The notes below the pieces were generated by a model that was not told where the DNA came from, did no database searches, and worked only from the letters and a program-made list of their open reading frames with translations. The position numbers were made by a program, and so were the translations under genes. A stretch of 64,000 nucleotides of DNA from Pedobacter panaciterrae (GTDB lineage: Bacteria > Bacteroidota > Bacteroidia > Sphingobacteriales > Sphingobacteriaceae): NCBI RefSeq assembly GCF_001636695.1, contig NZ_LGEL01000026.1, positions 1 through 64,000 of the forward strand, in the 5' to 3' direction. Positions 17,947 to 26,877 of the stretch are shown here, in pieces; the first letter of the stretch is position 1; each line of letters opens with the position of its first letter.

Positions 17947-20127
17947 CTACAGCTTAAATTTTATTCCCCCATTCACTACAAAACCATCAACAGGTGCATA
18001 AATGTCCCTGAAAACAGGATTGGTAATTGGTCCGGTATAGATCGTATCAAACCTGGTTTGACGGGTATCCGTCAGATTTTCAAAATTGACGAAAACGGAA
18101 AACTTTTCCCAGAGTTTTTCGGCCATCAGGCCCCCCGTCCAGTAACTTTTCCCGTTCGTGCCATCATTTAACCTTTGCTTGCTAAAGTAATAGGCTTCAG
18201 CCCCGATTTTCCACTTATCTTCAAGCTCATACATCAATACATTGTTTAAGCGATGTTTTGAAACCAAGGGATAAACAGTGGTATTACCATCTGTATGCTG
18301 GTTAACATCGGCAAGAGTATAGCCGATAAATAACTTAAAATCACTATAAGTAATTTTGGCATTTGTTTCCATTCCCTTAGTATCGATATTACCGTTAGGC
18401 TGCACATAAGCCAGACTACCGCCTGAAGCCGGAACAAGCAAAATAGGATTATTGATCTGCGTATAAAAAAACATTTGGTTTAAACTGAAGCCGATTTTAT
18501 CATCAAACAGTGTAGTACGGTAATTAACATCATAATTAGCACCATAAGAACGTTCCGCTTTCGTATTTGCAACATCAATTGACAGTACATTACGGAACTG
18601 AACACGCTCAGCATCTTCAGTAAATATACTAGGAGCCTTATAGCCCAAACCACCGCCTAAACGGGTGGAGAAATGCTCATTGATCTTCCATAATCCCGAA
18701 ATCCTTGGCAGAAAGAAAAAACCATAATCGTTATGATAATCACCCCGAACTCCCGATTCAACAGTAAATTTCTCTGTCAGGTTCCATGTGTTCTGAACGA
18801 AAGCTCCAACAGTAGTATAATTATAGCTTCTCAATGCCGCATTACTATTCCTATCTTCCTTAAAACGATCTGAAAGCAGGTTAACCCCTGCTACCCAATC
18901 AGCCTTTTCGCCCTTTCTGGAATAGTTCGCTTCGCTATAGGTAGAAAGCTGTATCCCTGAAAAAAGATAGTCCGGCAAACCAATACTCCTATTGTAGTAA
19001 CTCACCGAATTACGAAATACCAGTTTCTCATTGTCGCTTAACTGATGATCCAGCTCTACCTGAGAACTGTAGCGTTGCGTCTTGTTTTTTTCAAAATAAC
19101 TGTGCTGGGCATTGCCGTTACCTTTAATATATTCCATATCACCACCTATACGTTTTTCAATAGTCGTATTAAGTCCTGCTGAAAGCGTAGTTGCCTCGTT
19201 AAAATAGACAAACAACTTTGGATTTAAAGTAAAACGGTTAAATTTAGGGATGGCACTTAAACCAATGTTCGATGGATCATAAGCTGTCCCATGATTATAC
19301 GCTCCATAAACAGTTACACCAATTTTCTTAAACTTCTGACCGTAGAATCCGCTAACATCCAATCCCAAAGCCGAAGTTCCATTCAAAAGAAAATTTAACT
19401 GACGCTCTTCGGTAGGCTTTTTAGACACCAGATTTACCAGTCCGGCAATCGCACCTCCACCATACAGTGTTGAGGATGAGCCTTTAATCACTTCTACCTG
19501 CTGTAAATCCAATGGCGCAATCTGAAGCAATCCCAAGCCCCCGGAAAAGCCGGAGTATAAAGGAAATCCATCACGAATAATGTGAGTATACTTACCATCA
19601 AGCCCTTGAATACGGATACTTGAATTTCCACTTGTAGCAGAAGTTTGCTGGGTCTGTATACCAGTACTCTCGGCCAGCATCATGCGGATATCCCCTGGTT
19701 TCATGTTTCCCTTTTCATCCAGTTCCTCCCCGGCAATTACCTCAACCCGTGTAGGGATATTGTCAATCGTTCTGCTGCCCCTGGTTGCAGAAACTACTAC
19801 TTCATCCAATTCTTCCTCTTTCCCGGCAGGCTCCAATACAATCTGCATAGGTACAGCTTGTTCCATTGGAAACGATAGAGTATCTGTTCTAATTTTAAAC
19901 CCGGTGTAGTTAAACTGTATTACCTGTTTACCAGATGGGATGCTATTTAAAATAACAAATCCATCTGTTCCTGAAACCGAAGCAATACCCGTACCCAGAA
20001 CTTTCACGGTTACTCCCGGTATATTTTGATTTGTTTTTGCGTCTTTAACAGTCGCTTTAAATGTATGTTGAGCATAAGCAGAAACCGTAAAAATCAGTAC
20101 TGCTATAAGCGCAATTAATTTCTTCAT
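17947..20127 (-). CDS. TonB-dependent receptor with carboxypeptidase-like N-domain
   Basis: A 726-residue outer-membrane receptor. After the signal peptide (MKKLIALIAVLIFTVSAYAQ) a CarboxypepD_reg-like domain covers about 22-105 (ATVKDAKTNQNIPGVTVKVL). The segment ELDEVVVSATRGSRTIDNIP, just before the plug, carries the TonB-box-like region. The plug reads IRIQGLDGKYTHIIRDGFP and SSSTLYGGGAIAGLVNLVSK, followed by the 22-strand barrel. The DUF6660 gene upstream and the copper cluster beyond suggest metal or siderophore uptake. The substrate is unproven. Confidence 0.9.
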   Translation of the reverse strand: MKKLIALIAVLIFTVSAYAQHTFKATVKDAKTNQNIPGVTVKVLGTGIASVSGTDGFVILNSIPSGKQVIQFNYTGFKIRTDTLSFPMEQAVPMQIVLEPAGKEEELDEVVVSATRGSRTIDNIPTRVEVIAGEELDEKGNMKPGDIRMMLAESTGIQTQQTSATSGNSSIRIQGLDGKYTHIIRDGFPLYSGFSGGLGLLQIAPLDLQQVEVIKGSSSTLYGGGAIAGLVNLVSKKPTEERQLNFLLNGTSALGLDVSGFYGQKFKKIGVTVYGAYNHGTAYDPSNIGLSAIPKFNRFTLNPKLFVYFNEATTLSAGLNTTIEKRIGGDMEYIKGNGNAQHSYFEKNKTQRYSSQVELDHQLSDNEKLVFRNSVSYYNRSIGLPDYLFSGIQLSTYSEANYSRKGEKADWVAGVNLLSDRFKEDRNSNAALRSYNYTTVGAFVQNTWNLTEKFTVESGVRGDYHNDYGFFFLPRISGLWKINEHFSTRLGGGLGYKAPSIFTEDAERVQFRNVLSIDVANTKAERSYGANYDVNYRTTLFDDKIGFSLNQMFFYTQINNPILLVPASGGSLAYVQPNGNIDTKGMETNAKITYSDFKLFIGYTLADVNQHTDGNTTVYPLVSKHRLNNVLMYELEDKWKIGAEAYYFSKQRLNDGTNGKSYWTGGLMAEKLWEKFSVFVNFENLTDTRQTRFDTIYTGPITNPVFRDIYAPVDGFVVNGGIKFKL

Positions 20128-20186
20128 AATGTATTATAAAATTAAGTTATTCCAAAAATCAGTCTAGAAACGACTGTAAATAAGTA

Positions 20187-20480
20187 TTAACCTAATTTTG
20201 GCGGCTGCCAGATAACAGAAAATATTTGAGGAAGTTGAGCTGTAAGATAGATACTGTTGTGTTGAACAGGTCTAAGGTAGATGGTGAAATTAGGTTTCAA
20301 ATACCCTTTAACTGTAAATCCGACACAAGAACCACAAACGTAAAATGGCGAACAATCTTTACAGCATTTATCATCTTGTGAAATTTGATGCTCATGCATA
20401 TCACTCTTCTCCAATGCACAGCACGGCATTGCAGTAAGCGTTAGCACAATAAAGGATAAAAGCAGAGCTAAAAATTTCAC
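20187..20480 (-). CDS. Small Cys-rich secreted protein, DUF6660-like
   Basis: A 97-residue protein with a signal peptide (MKFLALLLSFIVLTLTAMPC). The mature part has a Cys/His-rich core: HEHQISQDDKCCKDCSPFYV then CGSCVG, and ends FSVIWQPPKLG. This matches the small DUF6660 proteins of Bacteroidota, which share the IWQPPKL ending. The clustered cysteines fit metal binding. It lies 59 bp upstream of the TonB receptor on the same strand, so the two are probably one unit, and the pair may handle the same metal. Confidence 0.75.
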   Translation of the reverse strand: MKFLALLLSFIVLTLTAMPCCALEKSDMHEHQISQDDKCCKDCSPFYVCGSCVGFTVKGYLKPNFTIYLRPVQHNSIYLTAQLPQIFSVIWQPPKLG

Positions 20481-20532
20481 ACTGTAAAAGTATTCAATTT
20501 GAACTATATTGTACTAGTAAATCTTTTGAGCA

Positions 20533-21456
20533 ATGCAAACAATATTAGGAGCAAATGGCCAGATTGCCGAGGAACTAACAAGAGAGTTAAAGCGAAAATA
20601 CACGTCAAGTATCAGACTAGTTAGCCGGCACCCAAAAAAAGTAAACGATACAGATCAACTGTTCCCGGCCGATCTGTTAAATGCCGAAATGACGCTCAAA
20701 GCCGTTGAGGACAGTGAAATTGCTTACCTGACAGTAGGCCTGCCGATGGATACCGCAGCCTGGTCTGCCAGGTTTCCGGTTATTATGCAAAACGTAATCA
20801 ACGCTTGCAAACAACAACACACCAAACTGGTATTCTTTGATAACACTTACATGTACCCTCAAAACAATAACATCCTTACAGAGCAAACAGCATTTAAACC
20901 TGTCGGAGAAAAAGGTTCGGTACGTGCGCGCTTAGCCAATATGCTAAACAAAGAGATTGATTCCGGAAATTTGAATGCAGTGATCTGCAGGGCGCCTGAA
21001 TTTTATGGACCTGACAAAACACAAAGCCTTACAAACTCATTGATTTTCGATAAAATAAAACAACACAAAACACTAAATGTGTTATTGAGAGACGACACAT
21101 TACGAACACTGATCTGGACACCGGACGCAAGTAAAGCCACCGCTCTGATTGGTAATACTCCTGATGCCTACAATCAAACCTGGCACCTGCCGTGTGATGA
21201 TAACCGACTTACTTATAAGCAATTTATTGGCCTCGCCTCAGAGATTTATGGAACTAAGCTGAATTACAAAATCAGAAGCAAGTGGATATTAAAATTTGGT
21301 AGCCTGTTCAGCAAGCAATTAAGAGAAATACAGGAATTATTGCCTAGATACGCCTACGATAATTTATTTGATTCCTCTAAATTCAAGAACAGATTTTCTG
21401 AATTTGAAGTCACCTCATACCGTAAAGGCATAGAAATGATACTAAAACAGTTCTGA
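20533..21456 (+). CDS. NAD(P)-dependent epimerase/dehydratase-like protein
   Basis: A 307-residue Rossmann-fold protein of the extended SDR group. The nucleotide-binding motif ILGANGQIAEELTREL is at 4-19, and ADLLNAEMTLKAVEDSEIAY (near 46-65) fits the next strand and loop. The usual catalytic Tyr-x-x-x-Lys is not obvious: the expected position reads DNTYMYPQNN. It may therefore be an atypical SDR that binds NAD(P) without the standard chemistry. The C-terminal half (WTPDASKATALIGNTPDAYN) fits the substrate domain. It diverges from the DUF6660 gene across about 52 bp. Confidence 0.78.
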   Translation: MQTILGANGQIAEELTRELKRKYTSSIRLVSRHPKKVNDTDQLFPADLLNAEMTLKAVEDSEIAYLTVGLPMDTAAWSARFPVIMQNVINACKQQHTKLVFFDNTYMYPQNNNILTEQTAFKPVGEKGSVRARLANMLNKEIDSGNLNAVICRAPEFYGPDKTQSLTNSLIFDKIKQHKTLNVLLRDDTLRTLIWTPDASKATALIGNTPDAYNQTWHLPCDDNRLTYKQFIGLASEIYGTKLNYKIRSKWILKFGSLFSKQLREIQELLPRYAYDNLFDSSKFKNRFSEFEVTSYRKGIEMILKQF

Positions 21457-21494
21457 TTATTCCCTTAATTAAAAATCCATAGGAAAACACTGTT

Positions 21495-21538
21495 ATTTTG
21501 ACAAAATTTGTTTTTTTGTCAAAATCATTATAACTTTG
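21495..21538 (+). promoter_or_regulatory. Promoter with overlapping 12-bp inverted-repeat operator
   Basis: ATTTTGACAAAA (21495-21506) is perfectly inverted at 21514-21525 with a 7-bp spacer. The spacer starts with a -33 TTTG (21507-21510), and TAACTTTG (21531-21538) follows after 20 bp, a full match to the Bacteroidota -7 consensus TAnnTTTG. The regulator's ATG comes 18 bp later. The layout fits an autoregulatory TetR operator covering the -33 box. A weaker relative (TTTTCGAC...GTCAAAA) lies at 22189-22216, before the MFS gene. Confidence 0.7.
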
Positions 21539-21556
21539 CAATACAATTATAGCAGC

Positions 21557-22174
21557 ATGTATTCATCCACTGATACTGAACAAGATATTCTTTCCAGGCA
21601 GATTCTCGAAACGGCCTCTCAACTATACTTAAAGTATGGTTACAAGAAGGTTACGATGGATGACATTTCAAAAGCTATTGGCAAGAGCAGAAGTTCAATC
21701 TATTATTACTATAAAAATAGAGATGAAGTATTTCAGGCAGTTATGGGCACTCTGGTGGTAGAAATTATCAATGAAATAGAAACGGCTATGGAGGGTGTAA
21801 GTTCTATACACGATAAAATCCAGATGTTTTGTTTAACCAAGATTAAAAGTTCCGAAGATAGAAAGTCATTTTTTACAGCTGTAGAAGCCGGTATGAATGC
21901 GCAGGAAAAATCACAACATTCCAAATTCATGGGCATTTTACATCAACGATTAATGACAGCAGAAACTGCACTGATCAAAAAGGTGATCTCAGAAAATATC
22001 GAGAACAAGAAAATTCCTTCCGTAAAGCAGGAAACACAAGAAACAGTTGTCTTTATTTTATTAAGCAGCATCAGAGGAATTAAACGCGAAATGGCACTTA
22101 AAAACGATTTTAGTAACGTAAAACATACAGTAAATACCTTAACATCCATGATCGTTAACTGGCTTAAATCTTAA
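21557..22174 (+). CDS. TetR/AcrR-family transcriptional regulator
   Basis: A regulator of about 205 residues when read from the ATG at 21557; an upstream TTG at 21536 overlaps the -7 promoter element and is unlikely to be the start. The N-terminal helix-turn-helix is clear: TASQLYLKYGYKKVTMDDIS, then KAIGKSRSSIYYYYKNRDEV. The C-terminal ~140 residues form the helical ligand and dimer domain. It precedes an MFS exporter gene by 58 bp and should control it, with the promoter palindrome as its likely operator. Confidence 0.92.
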   Translation: MYSSTDTEQDILSRQILETASQLYLKYGYKKVTMDDISKAIGKSRSSIYYYYKNRDEVFQAVMGTLVVEIINEIETAMEGVSSIHDKIQMFCLTKIKSSEDRKSFFTAVEAGMNAQEKSQHSKFMGILHQRLMTAETALIKKVISENIENKKIPSVKQETQETVVFILLSSIRGIKREMALKNDFSNVKHTVNTLTSMIVNWLKS

Positions 22175-22232
22175 TTTTTTTAGTCTATTTTCGACATTTC
22201 AACATATTTCGTCAAAAAGTTACACTTAAATA

Positions 22233-23519
22233 ATGGCACATAAAATAACCGATATCAGTACATTCCGGGCCTTCAGAAGCACTAACTATACACTCTATTT
22301 CATAGGTCGTTCAGTGTCACAATTCGGAACCTGGATGCAGCGTACAGCAGTGGTGTGGGTTATCTACAGCATGACTCATTCACCATTTATGCTTGGCCTA
22401 ACTATATTTGCCGAACAGTTTCCGTCATTCCTGTTTTCTGCATTTGGTGGGGTTGCAGCCGATAAATACGATCGTCAGAAAATTATTCAACTCACACAAA
22501 TCACTTCTCTTATTCAATCTACCTTATTGGCTATTTTGGTGATCACAAAGCACGAAAGTGTTTGGTCTATACTCTTGCTCAGTGTGATATTGGGTATCAT
22601 TAACGCCTATGATGTTCCAGCCAGACAATCCATGATTAACGAAGTGGTAACCGACCCTGCCGATTTACAGAGTGCACTTTCTTTAAGCGCTGCCATGGCA
22701 AGCCTTGCAAAATTACTTGGTCCGGCCCTATCCGGAATCATATTGGATAAATTTGGTTCAGGCACATGTTTCTTGCTCAATGCAGGCAGTTTTGCAGCCG
22801 TTATGGTTTCCATTTCCTTTATAAAAATGCCAAAAACAGATCAGATACAACGTGTTAAAAAGAGTGCATTTAAAGCACTTGCCGAAGGGTTTATCTACAT
22901 CAAAAAGGAATCATCCATAGGTTTGGTTATCGTAATGCTAAGCATCACCGGCTTACTGGTTCTCCCATACGATACCCTTTTACCTGTATATGCTAAAGAA
23001 ATATTTAAAGGAAATGCTAAAACTTTTGGATACATATCAAGTTTTATTGGAGTTGGTGCTGTAGGTGGAACCATCCTCCTTGCCTCTTTAAAAAATAATG
23101 TTTCCATGAGGGCAGTACTGCTGTTAAGTACTCTAATTTTCAGTATAGGATTGATGTGTTTTTCACATACCACCAATTTTCCATTGGCCATGTTCTTTGC
23201 TGTAATTACAGGATTTGGCGGTGTGGCTCAGTTTACCACCTGTAATATTATTGTTCAATCGGAAGTTATCCCCGAAATGAGATCCAGGGCAATCAGCATT
23301 CTGTTGACTGCAATCTTCGGAATGCTACCACTAGGCAGTGTGCTTATCGGTGCAGTATCTGAAAGAATTGGAGCCCCCAATACCTTGCTTTTTCAGGGAA
23401 TTGCAGGAATTATTATTGCCGCTGCTTTCTATAAACTTTTAATTAAGAAAAAAAGTACCGGCCCCATTGATGCACAGCAATTTGAAGAAACAGAAGAACA
23501 ACTTCTTAACAAAATATAA
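22233..23519 (+). CDS. MFS transporter (EntS/MFS_3-like exporter)
   Basis: A 428-residue membrane protein with about 12 helices. It opens with FRSTNYTLYFIGRSVSQFGT then WMQRTAVVWVIYSMTHSPFM, the standard start of the MFS_3/EntS group. The loop 2-3 motif reads GGVAADKYDRQKII near 72-85. The short C-terminal tail is charged (KKKSTGPIDAQQFEETEEQL). The TetR gene upstream and the isochorismatase-like gene 10 bp downstream make a probable operon. Drug or small-molecule export is likely; the substrate is unknown. Confidence 0.9.
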   Translation: MAHKITDISTFRAFRSTNYTLYFIGRSVSQFGTWMQRTAVVWVIYSMTHSPFMLGLTIFAEQFPSFLFSAFGGVAADKYDRQKIIQLTQITSLIQSTLLAILVITKHESVWSILLLSVILGIINAYDVPARQSMINEVVTDPADLQSALSLSAAMASLAKLLGPALSGIILDKFGSGTCFLLNAGSFAAVMVSISFIKMPKTDQIQRVKKSAFKALAEGFIYIKKESSIGLVIVMLSITGLLVLPYDTLLPVYAKEIFKGNAKTFGYISSFIGVGAVGGTILLASLKNNVSMRAVLLLSTLIFSIGLMCFSHTTNFPLAMFFAVITGFGGVAQFTTCNIIVQSEVIPEMRSRAISILLTAIFGMLPLGSVLIGAVSERIGAPNTLLFQGIAGIIIAAAFYKLLIKKKSTGPIDAQQFEETEEQLLNKI

Positions 23520-23529
23520 ATACAATAAA

Positions 23530-24081
23530 ATGGAAAACACAAAAACAGCAATATTGGTAATGGACATGCAATTGTCCATACTAGGTTCACTTACAGAAAA
23601 AGAAACACTTATAGGCAACACGGCAAGGGCTATTAAAGCTGCTCGTGAACAACAGATTCCAATAATTTATGTAGTGGTGGGATTTAGGCAGGGAATACCA
23701 GAAGTAGGTATCAACAATAAGGTTTTTTCGGAATTTAAAAAAAGTCTGTTAAATATGGACATGCAGGATTGGGTTAAAATTCATCCAGGTGTTGCACCAC
23801 AGGATGGTGATATCATTATTACTAAAAGGCGCTTCAGCGCATTTACCGGCAGCGATTTAGAGGTTGTTTTACGTGGACAGGGTATTCAGCACTTGATATT
23901 AACAGGTGTTTCAACAAGTGGTGTCGTACTATCTACATTAAGGGAAGCAGCAGATAAAGATTACCTGCTGACTGTAATCAGTGATTGTTGCGCAGACCAT
24001 GATGAAGAAGTACATCGTGTGCTGATGACTAAAATTTTCCCGAGGCAGGCAAACGTAGTTCCTTTAATTGAATGGATCTAA
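23530..24081 (+). CDS. Isochorismatase-like hydrolase lacking the catalytic Cys
   Basis: A 183-residue protein read from the ATG at 23530; the longer frame starting at 23467 lies inside the MFS gene and is not used. The family core is present: ILVMDMQ near the N-terminus with the first acidic residue, a lysine in ITKRRFSAF, and the loop LTGVSTSGVVLSTLREAADK. At the position of the usual nucleophilic Cys in TGxxTxxCV the sequence reads TGVSTSGVV, so Cys is replaced. A group of homologues without this Cys is known, so it may be natural. It is probably co-transcribed with the MFS gene and overlaps the dapB-like gene end-to-end by 4 bp. Confidence 0.82.
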   Translation: MENTKTAILVMDMQLSILGSLTEKETLIGNTARAIKAAREQQIPIIYVVVGFRQGIPEVGINNKVFSEFKKSLLNMDMQDWVKIHPGVAPQDGDIIITKRRFSAFTGSDLEVVLRGQGIQHLILTGVSTSGVVLSTLREAADKDYLLTVISDCCADHDEEVHRVLMTKIFPRQANVVPLIEWI

Positions 24082-24878
24082 AATTCCATCACACTGTCTA
24101 ATCCTCGTTTTAATCCTTTAAAGGTTCCGACTTTTTCTATGGCGAGCATCGCACCTTTCACATATGGTTCAGCACTTGTCCCTGAATCGTGTCTGATAGT
24201 TAATTTTTCATCTTTTAACCCAAAAATAGTTTCGACAGAAATCACAAAACCAGGCAATCTTACCGAATGAACCTGAACTCCGTTCAGGCTTGCTCCACGG
24301 GTTGCCTTTTCTCCAACCAACTCATCATCTGAAACATGAACAATTGGTTTTTGGACTTTAGAAAGCCGATAAGCCAGCTCTCTTACTGTACCACTTGGGC
24401 TATCTATTTTATCTTCGTGTGCGTAATCAATGATTTCAAAGTTGGGGATATATTTAGCAGCCATTTCCGCAAATTTTTGAAGCAGGACAACGGTTATCGC
24501 GAAATTTCCAACAGCCAGAACAGAGGTATTGTTTTCATTGGCAATCTTTTCTATTTCTGTATAGTCATCGTCAGTCAATCCAGAAGTACCAACCACTACG
24601 TTTTTACCTTTCTTAAGCGTAGCGATAATATTTGTTTTAGCTACTTCAGGGTTCGTATAATCTATCAGAACGTCAAAATTAACCTCAGATAAAGCGGTTT
24701 CTATATCTTCAAAAACCGGAATATCTGCATTTTTCAAATTCAGTATATCTGCCAGATTTTCGCCTTTGTGTTTTCTGGAAAGTGCCCCAACCAATTGCAT
24801 TTGATTGTTATTGAAAACACCTTTGCTTAATTCAGAGCCAGCCCAACCTGTTGCTCCTGCTATAAATACTTTTATCAT
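24078..24878 (-). CDS. dapB: DapB-like dihydrodipicolinate reductase, atypical
   Basis: A 266-residue reductase-like protein. The N-terminal Rossmann motif is FIAGATGWAGSELSKGV (4-20) and the nucleotide-binding loop continues NVVVGTSGLTDDD. The substrate loop reads IIDYAHEDKIDSPSGTVREL near 145-165. Enterobacterial DapB has HH..K.D.PSGT there; by eye the first His is Ala, while the second His and the Lys are kept. The protein is longer than the short DapB usual in this phylum, so it may be a second paralogue with another substrate. It converges with the isochorismatase-like gene with a 4-bp overlap. Confidence 0.75.
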   Translation of the reverse strand: MIKVFIAGATGWAGSELSKGVFNNNQMQLVGALSRKHKGENLADILNLKNADIPVFEDIETALSEVNFDVLIDYTNPEVAKTNIIATLKKGKNVVVGTSGLTDDDYTEIEKIANENNTSVLAVGNFAITVVLLQKFAEMAAKYIPNFEIIDYAHEDKIDSPSGTVRELAYRLSKVQKPIVHVSDDELVGEKATRGASLNGVQVHSVRLPGFVISVETIFGLKDEKLTIRHDSGTSAEPYVKGAMLAIEKVGTFKGLKRGLDSVMEF

Positions 24879-24884
24879 AGTTTT

Positions 24885-25370
24885 TTATTTACTTGTACTT
24901 TCTTTTATGTGACTAGTGATTTGATGATATTTATTTCCAGATGAGACTATTATACTATCAACTAACTGTTTAAAATCTGTCAGGATACGTTTATTTTCTT
25001 TCTCAATTTCAATTTTTCTGGCTTCTTCAAAAATTAATGAGTGATCATCGTAGCCCAAAAACACATCAGTACATCCCATTGATACCTCGCTAAACTGTTT
25101 TATAAATTGTTTTTTACCATTTACTTCAGCAAATAAAGCTCCGTCATTTCGATGCATTTTGTAGCTTATCATAAATAGACTTTTATTAACATGACTGTTT
25201 TCAACAACAGTATCCAGAATTATTTGATTGTTTACTTTTAATATTAATGGAATCTTTTCAATATTGAACGCTCCAGAAGGATCAAAGTATATGTTAATTT
25301 GATTATCTACAGGCTTACAAGATATATACAGACTACCGATTAACCAAAGAAATATTTTATTTTTCATCAT
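24885..25370 (-). CDS. Putative lipoprotein of unknown function
   Basis: A 161-residue protein with a lipoprotein signal: MMKNKIFLWLIGSLYISCKP, the Cys at about residue 18. The mature part has beta-rich segments (INIYFDPSGAFNIEKIPLIL) and a charged helix near 115-130 (EEARKIEIEKENKRILTDFK). No family was recognised. It ends 6 bp before the dapB-like gene on the same strand, so the two may be co-transcribed. Two adjacent ATG codons open it; either could start. Confidence 0.65.
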   Translation of the reverse strand: MMKNKIFLWLIGSLYISCKPVDNQINIYFDPSGAFNIEKIPLILKVNNQIILDTVVENSHVNKSLFMISYKMHRNDGALFAEVNGKKQFIKQFSEVSMGCTDVFLGYDDHSLIFEEARKIEIEKENKRILTDFKQLVDSIIVSSGNKYHQITSHIKESTSK

Positions 25371-25617
25371 TAGTTGTCTTTAACTGGAGATCAGATGAAA
25401 TGGACTAACAATATAAAAGTCAGAATTGTACTTAATAATTCCTAGCCGATTCCTGCCAAATCTTGCCATCAAGTTTGCATTTCTTATCATTTTAGAATCA
25501 TATAAAGCGCATAATGTGATTTATTACGTCGATAGGCGCCGTAAAGCGCATATAATGCAACATTACATCTATATTCTTTTTATATTTAATATGTGAAATA
25601 GGCAAAGTCAATTGATA

Positions 25618-25845
25618 CTAAAAACATTCAATTAATTGCCAACCAAATTGGATGATTTTTGGATTGGCCTCAGGTTGAGGAAATGCGATAACTGTGGTAT
25701 ATAATATAGTCGTTTTCGGTTGCACTCTTAAACGGACATTGTTCGTACCTCGTTCGGCCAGAGCTGAATAAAAACCGCATAATTCTCGTATTTGGGCAGA
25801 AGGATCTGAACCATCCAAAAAGGCAGAAAAATAAACTTTTGAACT
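25618..25845 (-). other. Open fragment without start codon, possible remnant
   Basis: After the 199-residue gene ends (stop, Lys, stop) the same frame continues for 75 codons: SSKVYFSAFLDGSDPSAQIR, LRVQPKTTILYTTVIAFPQP and EANPKIIQFGWQLIECF. It lacks ATG; the first usable start is a TTG at 25818. The composition looks protein-like, but no family is recognised. It may be the worn end of a toxin-associated gene in this locus. The rest of 25371-25617 holds no gene; it contains two copies of TAAAGCGCATA near 25503 and 25542. Confidence 0.25.
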
Positions 25846-25851
25846 TTACTT

Positions 25852-26451
25852 TTAGAGTATTGTCTTTAAGTGATTATCAAGATATTTTATATCATTACTT
25901 TTATTTAGATACTGATTATCAAAGCTTTTTACCACATCAATATAACTAATGTAAAGCATTCTAATTTCCTCACCCAAAATTCCGTCTAAAAGTATTTCTG
26001 ATATAATCAGCTTATCATCTTCACTTAAACCATCCAAATTATGTGTCTGGATTATAATCTCAAACCCTCCTTCTTCATCTTTCAATAGCACATATTGCCA
26101 ATTTGAAGCATCAATATTGATCACTTCACCATTATCTTTCTCAAAATCAAATATTAAATCCCATTCCTTTGGCGGCTTTGCATAATGAAATTCCCACCCA
26201 TGAATAGTTTTCGCATAAGAAACAATTTCCTTTGTTATTGGAAGTAAATTAAGGTTCCCCCCAGGAGATATAACTAATTGATTCGCACATCTACTCCCAG
26301 GTCCAATCTCCCATGCAAAATTACCTAAGACCATTAGCCTATCATCAAGTTCGGTTAATAATTTTTCATTATCAAAGTTTTCACCGAAGTCTATGTTGTG
26401 TTTTGAAAACCAATCCCAAAACATATTTATATCTAGTTTACTGATTTCCAT
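25852..26451 (-). CDS. Hypothetical cytoplasmic protein, possible immunity protein
   Basis: A 199-residue acidic protein without signal peptide or membrane helix. It opens MEISKLDINMFWDWFSKHNI and contains LMVLGNFAWEIGPGSRCANQ and PPKEWDLIFDFEKDNGEVIN. The FWxWF start is a pattern I associate with small cytoplasmic proteins near polymorphic toxins, but I cannot name the family. It lies directly downstream of an orphan RHS-tip-like fragment on the same strand, the usual place for an immunity gene. That function is inferred from context only. Confidence 0.55.
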   Translation of the reverse strand: MEISKLDINMFWDWFSKHNIDFGENFDNEKLLTELDDRLMVLGNFAWEIGPGSRCANQLVISPGGNLNLLPITKEIVSYAKTIHGWEFHYAKPPKEWDLIFDFEKDNGEVINIDASNWQYVLLKDEEGGFEIIIQTHNLDGLSEDDKLIISEILLDGILGEEIRMLYISYIDVVKSFDNQYLNKSNDIKYLDNHLKTIL

Positions 26452-26592
26452 TCTCTAAAAAAATCATCCTATCTATTCCATCGCTGGCAATTTAATTAAC
26501 ATATATCCCAGTATTATACAACATAACTCTAGTTGTATTGGCTTTTACCGTGAAAAGAAGACTAAAGAAAATCAAGGCGATGGGTTTCATAT

Positions 26593-26877
26593 TTATTTTA
26601 GTTTAGTTTTTACAACTTTAATACCTCCAGTGTTAGTGGAAGAGACTACCTGTCGTATTTTAGTGCCATTCTTTTCTTTAAACACACCCAAATCATAGCC
26701 CTCTACACGAGTATTCCGTCTCACTCCATTTTCCGCCCCTGTCGTTTTTTGGTGTGCTTGGTCAAATTCAGCAGTAGTAAGACTTTCTCCCAGTCCCATT
26801 CCTTGATTTGCTTTATCCAACTGCTCAATTGTTTCGTGAATTAGAGCACCGGCAGTTACCTGTTTCCCGATAAAGTT
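26593..26877 (-). pseudogene. Orphan RHS-type C-terminal tip fragment
   Basis: A frame open from 26877 but without ATG; a TTG at 26820 could start the last 75 codons. It encodes IGKQVTAGALIHETIEQLDK, AEFDQAHQKTTGAENGVRRN and GTKIRQVVSSTNTGGIKVV. The HETIEQ followed by DQAH and E recalls the His-Glu-rich tips found at the C-terminus of RHS proteins in this phylum; the exact family is not known to me. Its 5' end overlaps the 3' end of the small membrane-protein gene by 22 bp. It looks like a displaced toxin-tip cassette left after a tip exchange in the RHS gene upstream. Confidence 0.5.

Noticed and set aside
25371-25617. Integron attC or phage attachment site at the TAAAGCGCATA repeats
   Set aside because: No integrase gene or attC core/inverse-core pair is present; the repeats are too short.
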